A stretch of DNA of 64,000 nucleotides from Jackrogersella multiformis (Eukaryota > Ascomycota > Sordariomycetes > Xylariales > Hypoxylaceae), in assembly GCA_902806575.1 (NCBI GenBank), contig CADCXD010000007.1, forward strand, positions 1,550,001-1,614,000, read 5' to 3'. Position 1 is the first letter of the stretch; every line of letters starts with the position of its first letter. Of this stretch, positions 10,163-21,321 are shown piece after piece. Made by a program: the position numbers and the translations under genes. The notes under the pieces were generated by a model that worked only from the letters and a program-made list of their open reading frames with translations, was not told the origin of the DNA and searched no databases.

Positions 10163-12534
10163 TCAACGAGCGGCGCGGATCCCGTCCCGCTGCGAGGCGT
10201 TCGTGCCCTTCAGGCACAAGCGGCTGTTCTGCGACGGCAGGTTGCCGAAGATGTAATCCGACATCTCCCAGTCCTCGGAGCCGACGGCGTTCTGGGCGTA
10301 GAACACGTTCCAGGGGTCGACCTTCCCCTTGAGCCGGTACAGCCTGTCGTACTTGTCGCCCCAGAACGACTTCTGGAAGTCGGGCTCGATGTAGTCCGAC
10401 TCGGAAAGGTACTGCGGCCGGGTTAGCGTCTTTTCCTCGTTGCGCGTGGTATTGCGAGGTGGTGGGTAAATAAACTTACGGCCCCCGAGCCGGGCGACGC
10501 CGCGCGCCATACGTTGCCCCAGTCGGACGTCAGCACGTTGCTCCAGATCGTGATGATCTCCGTGTACATGTCCTGAGTCCACGCGACGATGTCGATGGCG
10601 TGCAGCACCGTCTCGCGCCAGGCGGGGTTGACGGCGTTGTCGGGATGCCCGGATTTCGGGGCGCCGGCGACGTTGTAAGCAGATACCACCCCGCCGCCGT
10701 CTACGACATAGCGGATGGCATCGAAGGTAGACGAGAGAGTTGTTGAATTCTCCCAGTTCCCCCGCGGGAAGAGTCGGCTGCCGTACCGGGCAAGATTCGA
10801 CCCCCATAATTCCAGGGGGAACGACTTATCCCACGCATCGTAGAAATTGGTGAATTCCTGATAAACCGGCTTCAGATCGAGCCCGATGGTCCTGACTGCC
10901 TTGAAGAAAGGGTCGGCGAGCGCTTGTAGCTCCGATTTCGACATGTTTGGCGCGAACCACGGTGCCATATCCCAAACGTAATTGCCGCTCGTTGCATTCA
11001 GGTTGAAATGCGCGTAGTTGCCAGCATCGGTGTATTTCGGGAAGTCTTCGAAGTAGGCGCGTACAGCCTCCCAAAATTGGTCAGGGGATATCTCTTCACC
11101 GCTGGACAGACTGAAGCTCATTGTCGTGACCGGAATCTCGGGGAACGCTTTGATGACCATAGACGTGACGACTCCAAAAGTTGATCCGCCTCCGCCTCGG
11201 AGAGCCCAGAAGAGGTCAGGATTAGATGTTTCGCTGGCCGTGACAAAGCGACCGTCGGCTGTCACAAGTTCCATAGAAAGGACCTATCACGGATTTAGTC
11301 TACGTGGGGAAGATTCTTTTGCGAATAGACCAACCTGATCTGCCGCCATCCCATACAAACTTGATAAAGGAGAGTGGCCCCCACCTAGAATATACCCTCC
11401 TGTAAGTCCAACCGTCTGTAGATTTTACACTATCATCAGCATTCAGTCCATTTAACGAGACTCATAGTATTCGACCTAAAGATAACTTACTTTCCCCTCT
11501 GCGCCGACGATCGTAAGGTTATGTTCATGCGCAGCTTTGTATGCCTCGAAAACTTGAACCCCAGCGCCCATCTTGAAGGCAGGTCCTTTATACGATCCTT
11601 CTTCGTAATTCTCGTAATATTTAATATCTTTCATATTGTGAGTCCATAGAGAAACAGCTCCCGCTCCGGTGCTCTTCGCGCTGTAGTCATGCCCGGTGTT
11701 CTTGATAACGAGCCGCAGATTAAGGCTTCGCGCCATGTTGATGGCCAGCTGGATCTGAGATACGGTGGTTACATTCACGGACATCTTCGGATACGCGCCA
11801 ATGGTACAGTTGAGCGCATATGGGTTCACCGTGTGAGGCACACATGAAGTCCCTTCGAATAGAATTGCATTAATAGATGTCGGGTCATTCGTACTTGGTT
11901 ATGTTAGTCAGTGTTCTTAAGTGTAAATGCGTGGAAGAGAGTGGCTAGATTCACTTACTGGATGTAAGAGTCATCCATCCAATGTGATGTGATCTCGGCA
12001 CACCTAGCCGCATCTTGATTTCCGTAGTCGCTATAGCATGGCGAAGCAAACGGTTTGGTCTGAATGAGACTACCTCCTAGAAGAAGATCGAAGACGCGGT
12101 CGGTGATTTGTCCTGGGGGGACAACGAATTCACCAGGGAAAGCCTTGCAAGGCCCAATTACGGATTGATTGGCGGCCGTCGAAGGGTCCGCAAAGCCAAA
12201 CAAAGTGATGTTAGTCAAGCCAAGATCGGTAAGATTTGCTAGGACGGCATCAGTGAGCTGACGGGTTTCCCCAAGAAAGAGGTCAGCTGTCGCATTGGAT
12301 GAGGAGGCGTTGACCGTGACGAAGGCGGGAGTGATGGTAGACTCATTGGCATCTTTAAAAAGGGGGTAAGTGTCAGGTTAGCCTTCCGGGAGATGGGTTT
12401 CACACTTAGGCGGCTTTGAGAGAATTGCAATCTGACTGACTGATGACTTGACCATCCACGATAATCGTCTGAGCACATCCAAGCCGCAAAAGTGCCAGTA
12501 CGAAGCTCACCCTTAGCAGGGCATTGAAATGCAT
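10163..12534 (-). CDS. Secreted FAD-linked oxidoreductase, berberine-bridge-enzyme-like
   Basis: Family members oxidise sugars, alcohols or secondary-metabolite intermediates with covalently bound FAD. Exons 12534-12441, 12352-11959, 11893-11491, 11415-11335, 11283-10480 and 10411-10163 give 674 residues in consistent phase. Residues 1-22 look like a signal peptide ending before QTIIVDG. The FAD-binding domain shows VIKNTGHDYSAKSTG, with H231 as the expected histidyl-FAD site, and GGYILGGGHSPLSSLYG. The segment where bicovalent enzymes have a cysteinyl-FAD Cys reads GAEGKTVGLTGG, so flavin attachment is probably single. The C-terminal BBE motif is YYGDKYDRL-like (FWGDKYDRLYRLKGKVDPWNVF). The second and third exons use AAG acceptors. 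The first donor (GTCAGT at 12440) is inferred from the in-frame stop further on. Substrate cannot be told from sequence. Confidence 0.88.
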
Positions 12535-13730
12535 GGTGAGAGACGTGAATCCAAGGAAGCTCGCACGTACTTGAATTCAAGAGAGCAGTGATGCTTGGAG
12601 AGCGGAAGATGTAAGAGAGCAACGGTTGATACGACATAGGGTCTGTTGAAGCTGTTGATGTCTATCCCAAGCCCCCGCCCTCCCCAGCACTTCTTCCGGC
12701 CATAAGGCATAGCACTATGACGACGAGATGCGTTTGGCTTGGAGACATCGTCACTCAACCGCTTATTTCCTTAAAGGGAACCGATACAAGTTGGGAGCGG
12801 GCATAGGTGAGATGTTATTCGTCAGCCTCATTAGCCGGCATAGTGATGGTTATTCTATACCGGCAATTCGTGGGCGATGATCATCTCGCGGTGACCCTGA
12901 GGCATCTTAGCCCAATTCCTGCGAAGGACGAGCTAGTACGTCTTATGGATCAAATAGCATGATATAGACATTTAGCTTCGTTGATCGAAATATGTTCTTC
13001 TTAGTTGGATAAAAGCGTAAAGCGTTTTCTTCATTGGCCCCTAGGTACTTCATATAGCTGACATAATTATAAATTGTAAGTAACTAATCCATTTCTGATA
13101 ACCATATGAGGGATATGTTGAGGAGTTATATACCAAAGCTAGACTACGAATTAGAAATAGGTGTAATGATGTGGATGTATTTATTTATATGGTTAGGATG
13201 ACAGAAGATGCTATTCCAAGGTTAGAATTTGGTGTAAGATCCAGGATGTGCTAGCTTTACTATCTTGCACTGTTTAGTTGACTATCCCTTAGAGGTACCT
13301 ATCTAGGTAATCCATGAGAAAATGTGGTGTTATGGTTGGAGATTAGATGAGCAGGGGATCCATTAGGTACCTAGGTAGGTATTTAGTTGTACAGTGTAAC
13401 ACAGTAATGCTAGCACATGAACCACTTACAGTCAAAGGGTAATCCGTCCAATAAGAAAGCACGTGGTAGCAATGATAGGTGCCTCCTGTACTCTATCCAG
13501 CCCAACAGGAAAGAGTGGGAGGGGGAGTGGGAGGGGGAGGGGCATATCAGCAACCTACAGCTTATCGTAAATTTTCTATCGATTGTGCAACCTGGAAACG
13601 TCGACCAGACAGACAACAATATCACGGCATCGACTCGGATCCAAGAAGGATTTATTTTATTACAAGTACATCCAAAGTACAAAAGAAGCAGAAAACCCTC
13701 ATTTCCATTGATCCAAGCAATACCGTGACA
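12535..13730. other. Divergent promoter region, BBE-like / MTA phosphorylase
   Basis: No gene supported. AT-rich with a TAGGTACCTAGGTAGGTA block at 13362-13381 and a G-rich tract at 13515-13542 upstream of the phosphorylase start. Confidence 0.55.
13515..13542 (+). other. G-rich tract, possible G-quadruplex
   Basis: At least four runs of three or more G separated by one to three bases, about 190 bp upstream of the MTA phosphorylase start codon. The pattern fits a quadruplex-forming tract; any regulatory effect is inference. Confidence 0.5.
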
Positions 13731-14924
13731 ATGTCTGACCTTCCTGAAACCTTCGACCGTAAGCGTTTCCCGCTCTCCCTCCCGAGTTCTGCCCCGCCAT
13801 TACATTGCATTACCTACCTACCTACCTTCACCCGTCCACCTTTTCTCGCGATAGCCTCGTTTTGAGATCAAGCTATTACCGCCAGACTAGTATAGTATCA
13901 TCATGGTTGACGCCTCCGCGCAGGACCCGTGCACATCGCCGTGATCGGCGGGACGGGGCTGTACAAGATCGACGGGTACACGGCGATCGCGCGCGTGAAC
14001 CCGCTGACGCCGTGGGGCTACGCGTCGGCGCCGATCCTGATCCTCGAGCACGGCGGCGTGCCCGTGGCCTTCCTGGCCCGCCACGGCGCCCACCACCAGC
14101 ACGCGCCGCACGAGATCCCCGCGCGCGCCAACATCGCCGCCCTGCGCCATATCGGCGTGCGCTGCGTCGTCGCCTTCTCCGCCGTCGGCTCCCTGCGCGA
14201 GGAGATCAAGCCCATGGACTTCGTCGTCCCTGACCAGGTCATCGACCGCACCAAGGGCAACCGCCCCTTCACCTTCTTCGAGGGCGGCCTCGTCGGCCAC
14301 GTCCCCTTCGGCGACCCCTACGACGACAAGATCGCCGAGGTCGTCCGCCAGTGCGCCAAGTCCATGCAGGGCGACGGCGTGGTGCTGCACGGGAAGGGGA
14401 CCGCTATCTGCATGGGTAAGTCTTGGTGTTCAGCCGAGTACCGCACTTTACTTTCGAGTGTCGAGGTCTCGTCGCGCAGTTCTTGGTGTGTGTAGATTGC
14501 TAACCGCGCTCGATCGCTAGAGGGACCGCAGTTCTCGACGCGCGCCGAGTCGAACCTCTACCGCTCCTGGGGCGGCTCCGTCATCAGCATGTCGCTGCTG
14601 CCGGAAGCCAAGCTAGCGAGGGAGGCGGAGATGGCCTTCCAGGTGATCTGCATGGCCACCGACTACGACTGCTGGCACACGACCGAGGACGTCGACGTGT
14701 CCATGGTCATGCACTACATGGAGAGCAACAGCAAGAACGCCCGGCGGCTGGTCGGCGCCGTCCTGGACGAGCTGTGCAAGCACGAGAACGGCGACCTGGT
14801 CACCGCCAAGCACTGGGAGGGCGCCAGCAAGGGCGCCGTCATGTTCTGCACCAAACCCGAGGGCCGGAGCCCCGAGGCGCTGAAGAGGGTCCAGTATCTG
14901 TTCCCGGGCTTCCTGGCGGAGTGA
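13731..14924 (+). CDS. MEU1: S-methyl-5'-thioadenosine phosphorylase
   Basis: Splits methylthioadenosine into adenine and methylthioribose-1-phosphate in the methionine salvage and polyamine pathways. Exons 13731-13758, 13924-14415 and 14521-14924 encode 307 residues, close to the usual length of this trimeric nucleoside phosphorylase family. Visible motifs are IAVIGGTGLY near residues 12-21, FLARHG and HEIPARANIAAL, the phosphate/purine-site segment VVAFSAVGSL, and ATDYDCWHTTEDVDV in the last exon. Both introns have GTAAG donors and are in phase 1. The first exon encodes only the first nine residues. The very high GC of exon 2 differs from the flanks but is typical for expressed genes here. 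Confidence 0.95.
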
Positions 14925-15454
14925 TGGCTGCGCGATACGCTAGGTATGATGGATATAGATGGACGGTAAGGTATAAGCTTAAGGTATTCTGAGCTTGGGG
15001 TATAAGCGAGATATAGAGTAGGTATTATCATAGACTAGGTAGTCGCGATAGACGGACTTGGATGTTTCTATTTATCCTCGCTTTGTAAGTTGCTGGTCTA
15101 GTAACGGTTCTTGCGAATTCACGTAATACATGTAGGTATTTGATGAACCCCTGACGTTAACAGGAGTAATCCACGAAAACCACATAACCTATTCTCGATT
15201 ATACTAAAAATTAGAGCTTAGATTGTTGGTTCAATGGTAGGTATTATTTATATTTCATTCAACTAGCAAGTTTAAAAGGAGTACAAAGGTACTGGCTTTT
15301 TAACGTAGAAATATTTATTAAAAAGGGGTAGTTTTTTCTAGACTGTATTATCCTAAAGCCAACCTTAACCAGTATGTAATGTACACACATGAATCATACC
15401 CTGCACCGATTCCGTTTCCCCAACTACATAACCTAGGAGTAAGAACCTACCCGT
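14925..15454. other. Convergent intergenic region
   Basis: AT-rich 3' flanks of the MTA phosphorylase and M24 genes. I see no gene, tRNA or structured repeat. Confidence 0.6.
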
Positions 15455-16144
15455 CTACCCAACCGTCAACAGCTGCTCGTAGAACGCAGCGACCTTATTC
15501 TCGTTGTCGCGGAGGTGGATCTCGAGGATCCAATGGCGCCTGTTCCCGTCCTTGCCCGGGACGCTCATGGGCTGGTCGTTGCCGGGGGTGATGTACAGCG
15601 ACGTCTTGTCGCGGGGGATGCGCTCGTGCGGGAACAGGCCGACGAGGTGTCCGGCGAGCGCGGCGCCGAACTCCCAACCCGCCGCGCGCGCCTCCTCGCA
15701 CGCGATCGCGTACAGCCGCTCGCCCGTCATGTCGGGATCCTCGTGATACCTCGCGCTGACGGCCTTCCACACGGGGGCGAGCGAGTCGCGCAGGCGCGCC
15801 TTGGCGGGGTCTGGGCCCAGGACGAAGGTGCGCGCGAAGTCGGCCTCGTACTGCTCGAAGACGGGGCCGAGGTCGACGTAGAGGATGTCGTCGGGCTCGA
15901 GGACGCGGTCGGGCGGGTTCTCCTCGAAGGGCAGCAGGGTGTTGGGCCCGCTGCGCACGACCCGCTTGTGCCAGTGCGTGCGCACGCCGTGGCGCTCCGC
16001 CCCCAGCTGGTGGATCTCGTCGCTGAGCGTCTTCTCGCTGACGCCCGCCCGGATCAGCTTCTGCTCGATCTCCTCGAAGAGCGACACCGCCTTGCTTTGC
16101 GCCTCGAGGAGGTAGGCCGCGCGCTCCTGCTCCGTTGCGTTCAT
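15455..16144 (-). CDS. M24-family (creatinase/aminopeptidase-P fold) metallopeptidase-like protein
   Basis: Intronless 229-residue protein made only of the pita-bread catalytic fold, shorter than prolidases or aminopeptidase P that carry an N-terminal domain. All five usual metal ligands can be placed: D91 in YVDLGPVF, D102 in EADFARTF, H166 in AGHLVGLFPHE, E208 in WILEIHL and E223 in AAFYEQLL. It may therefore bind two metals and be active. Related short proteins occur widely in fungi and bacteria with no agreed substrate. The start ATG is at 16144. Long antisense and out-of-frame ORFs here are products of the high GC content. Confidence 0.82.
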   Translation of the reverse strand: MNATEQERAAYLLEAQSKAVSLFEEIEQKLIRAGVSEKTLSDEIHQLGAERHGVRTHWHKRVVRSGPNTLLPFEENPPDRVLEPDDILYVDLGPVFEQYEADFARTFVLGPDPAKARLRDSLAPVWKAVSARYHEDPDMTGERLYAIACEEARAAGWEFGAALAGHLVGLFPHERIPRDKTSLYITPGNDQPMSVPGKDGNRRHWILEIHLRDNENKVAAFYEQLLTVG

Positions 16145-16833
16145 CCTGTAGGTGGGTAGCTATGCGGGGGCGAGGTGCATTGGGTTTGTCGGATGGCAAA
16201 GGACGAGAGACGACTGTACTGGAATATGAAAGGTACCTAATGTATGGAAGATAGAGCTATTAAATAGGTAGCTACCTAGGTAGTTAGGCACACCAGGTAT
16301 GTAGGTAAGTAGGGATATAACGAGTGGACACCAGGTCTACTTATGTAAGTGCGTAGGCGTAAGGCGTGACACGTTGGGCGCCGTAGAGCTCCGTGGACTC
16401 CTGCATTACCGATAAAGGAAAGTATATTGAGGGGTAGCTTGTTCATTCCCCGAAGAGCTCCTATCAGCTTTAACTTATTACACAATCCCGACGAGTTAGC
16501 GTAGTAAGACTGGCCGCGGAGATAGAGATTAGGTATGTGTATCTTGGTATAAGTATGAGATGGCATGACATATCACATATCACATATCTACCTACTATAT
16601 ATACCTATATAAATAGATGCATGTAAGTAAGCTAATGTATTTATTTCCTGGACCGAAAACCGGAGTGAAATAAGTACAGTCATTGATTTGCCTAAAAGAG
16701 AGATTATATTCTCTGAAGAATACACAAAGTGGTTGCGGTAACTAAAGGGGTTATATCAATTACTCTTAACCATAACGTAAAGCTGAGATATCCACTTAAG
16801 GATAGGCTAAGCAAATTAGCACACACCCAAACA
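16145..16833. other. Intergenic region
   Basis: Between the M24 start and the xanA stop. Contains TACCTAGGTAG elements around 16272-16283 and a short ATATCAC triplicate near 16565-16589. No gene supported. Confidence 0.6.
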
Positions 16834-18090
16834 TCAAGCCGCCACCACAGGCCCCTCCGGGAAATAGCTAGCCGCGATATTGCATTGCCTGAACAGCCTA
16901 ACCTCGTCCTCGGCGAACGCGCCGACGACGGAATGCAGCAGCCCGCGGTTATGGAAGAGCACGAAGTCGCCCTCCTTCCAGTCGTGGGCGTACACCATCT
17001 TCGGCGCAATGCCCGGGCGCTGGAGGCCATACACGATCTCCCGGACCTTTTCGAGGTCGTCGACGACGGTGCCGTCCGCCAGGTGGAGCCTGCGGACCGG
17101 GGATGGGTGCACTTGCAGGGCGAGCTTGCCGGTGACTGGGTTGCGCCAGCATAGGGGGAGGACCTGGATCTTGTTGTCTTCGACGGGAGGGAGCTCGTCG
17201 AGCGGAACCTCGAGGCCTTGCGACACCATGCCTAGTCCGGTGGGGCGGGACTTGGCTTTGCTGATCCAGATGTACGGGTGAGGGGCATATTCAACCTTGG
17301 TCGTGCGCGCGAACTCCTTGTCGGACTCCGAGAGGAGATCGTACATCGAGTATCCCGACACGAACGCGGTAGTGCCTAGGGGAACGTCCAACTCATCGCC
17401 GGTTCCATCGTCATAGCGGCAGACCTGGCGGCGACCGTCTGGGACCTTAACCGCGAGCAGCGTGGTCGCCACGGGAGGCGCAAGACCGTACAGAGCAGCA
17501 TCGATATGCCAGCGATAGAAGCGGGTGAAGGCAAGGTCTTCATCTATCGGAATAACAGTAGAGTGGAAGGTCTTGTGATGGGGGTGCCTGAGCTGGACGT
17601 CCCTCAACCCTTCATACTCTGGCACCAATCCGTTGCCGATAACTTGCACCTGCGGCTGATGCGGAATGGTCTTCAGGTCCGGGTGTAGGATGCTGCGCTT
17701 GGCGTCGATTGTCTTGCCATGGCCGTACGAGGTTCCGGCCGGGTCGAACCGTTGCGTCAACTCGAACTGGGCCTTGGGCGATGTGCCGGCCTGGTCCTTA
17801 AAGACGAGGACTTGGTGGGTGAAAAGGGCATCGTGAATGATCCTGAAGTCGGCATCTGGCGTGTTGTTAGCTACTATCGGTCGATTCGAGCTAGTCGGGT
17901 AGCTTACCAAAGGAGGTTACCGATTGTACGGGTATTCTCCCATTACTTAGTAGAACATGTTACTATTCACCAAATTCATTGCACAGGTCTTACCAGTGAG
18001 ATGCTCGATATCTGCGTTGCGAACGATAGCACCGAAGTTTACGCCCGATGTGTCCGGGAAGGTGAGGGGTTCTACAATAATCTGAGACAT
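16834..18090 (-). CDS. xanA: Xanthine dioxygenase XanA (Fe(II)/2-oxoglutarate-dependent)
   Basis: Hydroxylates xanthine to uric acid using 2-oxoglutarate and oxygen, a fungal purine-catabolism route that avoids molybdopterin xanthine dehydrogenase. Two exons, 18090-17994 and 17855-16834, give 372 residues; the phase-1 junction reads EHLT-D-ADFRII. The fold is TauD/TfdA. The iron triad falls at H149 and D151 (RWHIDAALYG) and H340 (NRGLLHS), the same positions I recall for Aspergillus nidulans XanA, which makes this more specific than a generic TauD call. Basic residues near FRQCN at the C-terminus fit 2-oxoglutarate binding. No purine permease or urate oxidase lies next to it. I found no convincing purine-regulator site in the upstream 880 bp. 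Confidence 0.94.
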
Positions 18091-18975
18091 TTTGTCGGCG
18101 TTGGAAGATTCGGATTGTATTTTTTAGGATTGGTTGATGTTTTGTTTGTGTAGTGGCAAGAAACATGTGAAGAGAAGTTGGCCCCTTTTAATATGAATGA
18201 GAGTAGGTAGTACAGTGAGAGTAAAATGATGTAAGAGGCGGACGCCGAACGTTTTCGGCCGAAGGTAGGACAGCCTATATCGGAGTTCCACGAAACCTTT
18301 TACCGGTGGGAGCCGGGTCCCGACAGATTGGAATTAGTTCGTCACTTAGTGGATATCAAGTACCGATTATATTTACACTAGATACCTAGTCTAGGTACCT
18401 GAATAGATGGACTAGGATACTACTTATTCGTTGTACAAATCCGGATACCAAGCAGCCAAGGTACCTTAGCTCAGGGGTTACAGTACAATACTCACTAGAC
18501 TTCTTATGCTGACTCACTTGCAGACTTGTTCGATAAAGCGGTGTTGAAAATCAATATTTCTGGAGCTTGTCCGTGATATATCTCTACGGCGCCACGGCTT
18601 GCGTCAGGTGAGTTTCTCTTTTTGCAATTATCGTATCCTCGTGGTACGTGGAAGATGGCGATTGCTCGGACCCGAGAGAACGGGTACTAATCCACAAGAG
18701 ATCTCCATTAATACCTAGATATGATTAAGCGATAGGGGGAATCATTAGGGGCCGCTCTACCGCTTTTACCCATTGGATGAATTTAGATCCCGTCTCTTGA
18801 GGTACCTTAGTAGGGTTCCTTATGTAGGAGTCGGTAGGAGGTGAGTAACAAGGTAAAGTGACTAACAGCCATGAATTTTCTTTGGTTGACGCTATCCGGT
18901 AAATAAATATAAACGATATCTAGAGCCGCTAATTTATTGTATTTATATGTAATTCTTGATCAAATCTAAAACGCC
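18091..18975. other. Divergent promoter region, xanA / FAD oxidoreductase
   Basis: No gene supported. Holds inverted CCGAA...TTCGG sequence at about 18245-18258 and TACCTAGG-like blocks near 18390. Presumably both promoters lie here. Confidence 0.55.
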
Positions 18976-20187
18976 ATGGACCATCATACTAACACCACCA
19001 ACGGAATTAAACAACAGCCCGCCGCAGTGGTTGTTGGAGGAGGTGCATCTGGTATCGCTGTCGTCGGTAACCTCCTTGAAGTTCTACCCACCGAGTCCAC
19101 TATATCATGGATAGACCCTCACTTCCAGGGCGGTCGCATCAACGCCCGATATAGAGAAGTGCCCAGCAACACAAAAGTTTGCCACTTTCTCTCCTACGGC
19201 AACGGCGTCGAGCCCTTTAGGAAGATCGCCGAAACTACTTCGAAACCTAACGCCATCACTGTCTTACAAGATCTTCCCCATGGCGACACCTGCTCGCTAC
19301 GTTACGCTGGTGACATGCTACAGACCTTATCGGATGGCCTTCTCAAGCATGAACGAGTTGCAAGCCGGAAGGGCACCGTAACCGACGCTGAATGGATCAG
19401 CGCAAGTTCGGTATGGTCATTGACTGTACAAGACGAGGCCTCTGACGTGACTCAAACGCTCGCGGCGCCACTCGTCGTCTACTGCACCGGTGCATCGCCC
19501 ACTGTGGCCCCCTTGCCTGCGGGTCTTTCACGTGTCCCGGAACTTCTAGATCTCGATATCTGCCTGAAGCCCTCTCTACTCGCGGAGACACTCCCGCAAG
19601 ATCGGGACCTATGCGTTGGCGTCGTCGGCGCCTCGCACAGCGCGATCCTCGTGCTCATGAACTTATTCAAACTGAGCCAAAACTCACACCCGCTGCTTCG
19701 CGTGCGTTGGTTCTCCCGCGCGAGACGGCTGAAGTACGCCGAGGACAAGGGGGACTGGATACTGTACGATAACACCGGGCTGAAGGGCGTCGCGGCGCAG
19801 TTCGCCCGGGAGAACCTCGACGGCGACAGGCTTTCGCACAGCGACGTGGGCAAGATCGTAACTCGCGTCGACTGCTCGGGCGGGAAGGAGCTGGAGACCC
19901 AAGCTTATCTGCGGGAGATGCCTGGGTGCGAGTATGTCGTCCAGGCCATAGGATACAACACAAAGCCCCTACCCATGAAGCAAGACGTGTCATTCGACCA
20001 CCAGGCCGGCGGATTCATAGATAAGGAGACAGAACAACCTGTCCCGGGCCTTTACGGTGCTGGCATTGGGTTTCCCGAAAGGGTGGTCGATCCGCTCGGA
20101 AACGTGGAATATGCTGTGGGTTTCATCAAGTTCATGAGGTTTCTAAAACGCGTGGTGCCGGGATGGGTAGAGACCAGCCCCAAGTAG
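18976..20187 (+). CDS. FAD/NAD(P)-binding oxidoreductase
   Basis: Intronless gene of 403 residues. The N-terminal dinucleotide site is VVVGGGASGIAVVG at about residues 18-31, and a second Rossmann-type glycine-containing segment VGVVGASHSAILVL lies near residue 215. The C-terminal part reads VVQAIGYNTK and GLYGAGIGFPERV, as in the Pyr_redox family with flavin-dependent monooxygenase or thioredoxin-reductase-like folds. There is no CxxC redox-active pair, so it is not a thioredoxin reductase. The relation to N-hydroxylating monooxygenases is only at fold level. Substrate unknown. It ends 224 bp from the convergent ferric-reductase relic. Confidence 0.8.
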   Translation: MDHHTNTTNGIKQQPAAVVVGGGASGIAVVGNLLEVLPTESTISWIDPHFQGGRINARYREVPSNTKVCHFLSYGNGVEPFRKIAETTSKPNAITVLQDLPHGDTCSLRYAGDMLQTLSDGLLKHERVASRKGTVTDAEWISASSVWSLTVQDEASDVTQTLAAPLVVYCTGASPTVAPLPAGLSRVPELLDLDICLKPSLLAETLPQDRDLCVGVVGASHSAILVLMNLFKLSQNSHPLLRVRWFSRARRLKYAEDKGDWILYDNTGLKGVAAQFARENLDGDRLSHSDVGKIVTRVDCSGGKELETQAYLREMPGCEYVVQAIGYNTKPLPMKQDVSFDHQAGGFIDKETEQPVPGLYGAGIGFPERVVDPLGNVEYAVGFIKFMRFLKRVVPGWVETSPK

Positions 20188-20411
20188 GTCTATCATACTT
20201 CCCAACCTAACGCTCTTCGATAGATATAGATAATTGCCATATAATTTAGATAATTCAGATAATTTAATCAACTTAGCCCCAGCCATTCAAATTGTGCCCC
20301 CAGTTGTAAGGTGGTTGACTATGTTGATAATCTGTCACGAGGTAGATCTCGACTACGGGTATGAAAGGGTGATCCAATTCCCCGGTGCTAGCACGATGAT
20401 TAACATACACC

Positions 20412-20873
20412 TCACCACGAGAAACCATCGACTTCGAGCTCAAAGATGGTCTTTTCCTTTCTTCCAAAAGCCACAACCGCCTCTCGCACAGCATCACAAA
20501 GCCCCCCCGGGCCGCAAACGACAACGCCGATTCTTTCCCATCCGGGTTGTACCTCTTGCGCCAATAACGCATTCACGTCCAATCTCTTACCGACTAGGAC
20601 CTCCTTATCGGCAATGTCATTCAGGGTCGTACCTAGGTCTTGTACGAGAGGCTTGCCGGCCTGCTTCACGCTCCAGGCGAGCTTGATGTTGAAGTGCTTG
20701 TCCGTCCACGCAAGCAAACCAGTGATACCGATGCCGCCGCCGATAAGTAGCACGCGGTCGCACTTCAAGATCTCCTTGCTCGCATTGTCTCGGTATGGAC
20801 CGTCCAATAGTACGGGTAGATTGTGGTGGTTTCCGAGATACTTTGTCATTCCCGAATGCCTTTTTATATACAT
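20412..20873 (-). pseudogene. 5'-truncated ferric reductase: NAD-binding domain relic
   Basis: The 153 codons match only the C-terminal NAD-binding part of fungal FRE-type ferric reductases: HSGMTKYLG, LPVLLDGPYR, the nucleotide site VLLIGGGIGITGLLAWT, the VVVCGPGGLCD segment and the final ELEVDGFSW. The transmembrane haem domain and the FAD-binding HPFT-type motif, which should precede it, are absent. Upstream of the first ATG the sequence turns at once into TACT/TACC microsatellite. The remaining frame has no stop, so decay is recent or the fragment is still constrained. A frame-intact remnant expressed from a chance promoter is possible but would lack electron-transfer partners. Confidence 0.85.
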
Positions 20874-20880
20874 TGTGATG

Positions 20881-21002
20881 CCTACTTACTTACCTACTCT
20901 ACGTACTTACGTACTTACGTACTTACTTACTTACCTACTTACTTCCAACCTACTTACTTCCAACCTACTTACTTACCTACCTACCTACCTACCTACCTAC
21001 AC
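20881..21002. repeat. TACT/TACC/TACG tetranucleotide microsatellite
   Basis: About 120 bp of imperfect tetranucleotide units lying directly against the truncated ferric-reductase fragment. It marks the break of that gene. Confidence 0.93.
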
Positions 21003-21139
21003 ATCAACAACAAAATTTACTTACCAATACTTCTACAAAAAAACTTAGGAAATTATTTTCTCTTTCTTATTACACACATACACATACATATACACATACA
21101 TATATTAACATTAGTAGACTTACACACCTGCATACTTGC

Positions 21140-21321
21140 AAACGCGTAAACCTGTAACTAGACGCGTAAACCTGTAGACGCGTAGACCTGTAAACCTGTA
21201 AACCTGTAGACCTGTAAACCTGTAGACCTGTAGACCTGTAAACCTGTAGACCTGTAGACCTGTAGACCTGTAAACGCGTAGACCTGTAGACGCGTAGACG
21301 CGTGGACCTGTAGACCTGTAG
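21140..21321. repeat. 8-bp minisatellite (ACCTGTAR / ACGCGTAR)
   Basis: About 22 head-to-tail 8-bp units. Two interspersed variants, ACCTGTA(A/G) and ACGCGTA(A/G), alternate in blocks. Because 8 is not a multiple of 3 the array reads as a periodic peptide in several frames; that is not evidence of coding. Confidence 0.95.

Noticed and set aside
15221..15242. GGTTCAATGG, resembling a Pol III B box
   Set aside because: No A box or cloverleaf can be built around it.
15495..16199. Long second minus-strand frame and a 214-codon plus-strand frame over the M24 gene
   Set aside because: Arg/Pro/Ala-rich composition typical of shadow frames in GC-rich exons; the M24 frame carries all five metal ligands.
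18245..18258. Inverted CCG...CGG near xanA, considered as a purine-regulator (UaY-type) site
   Set aside because: Orientation and spacing (CCG-N8-CGG) do not match the expected CGG-N6-CCG form.
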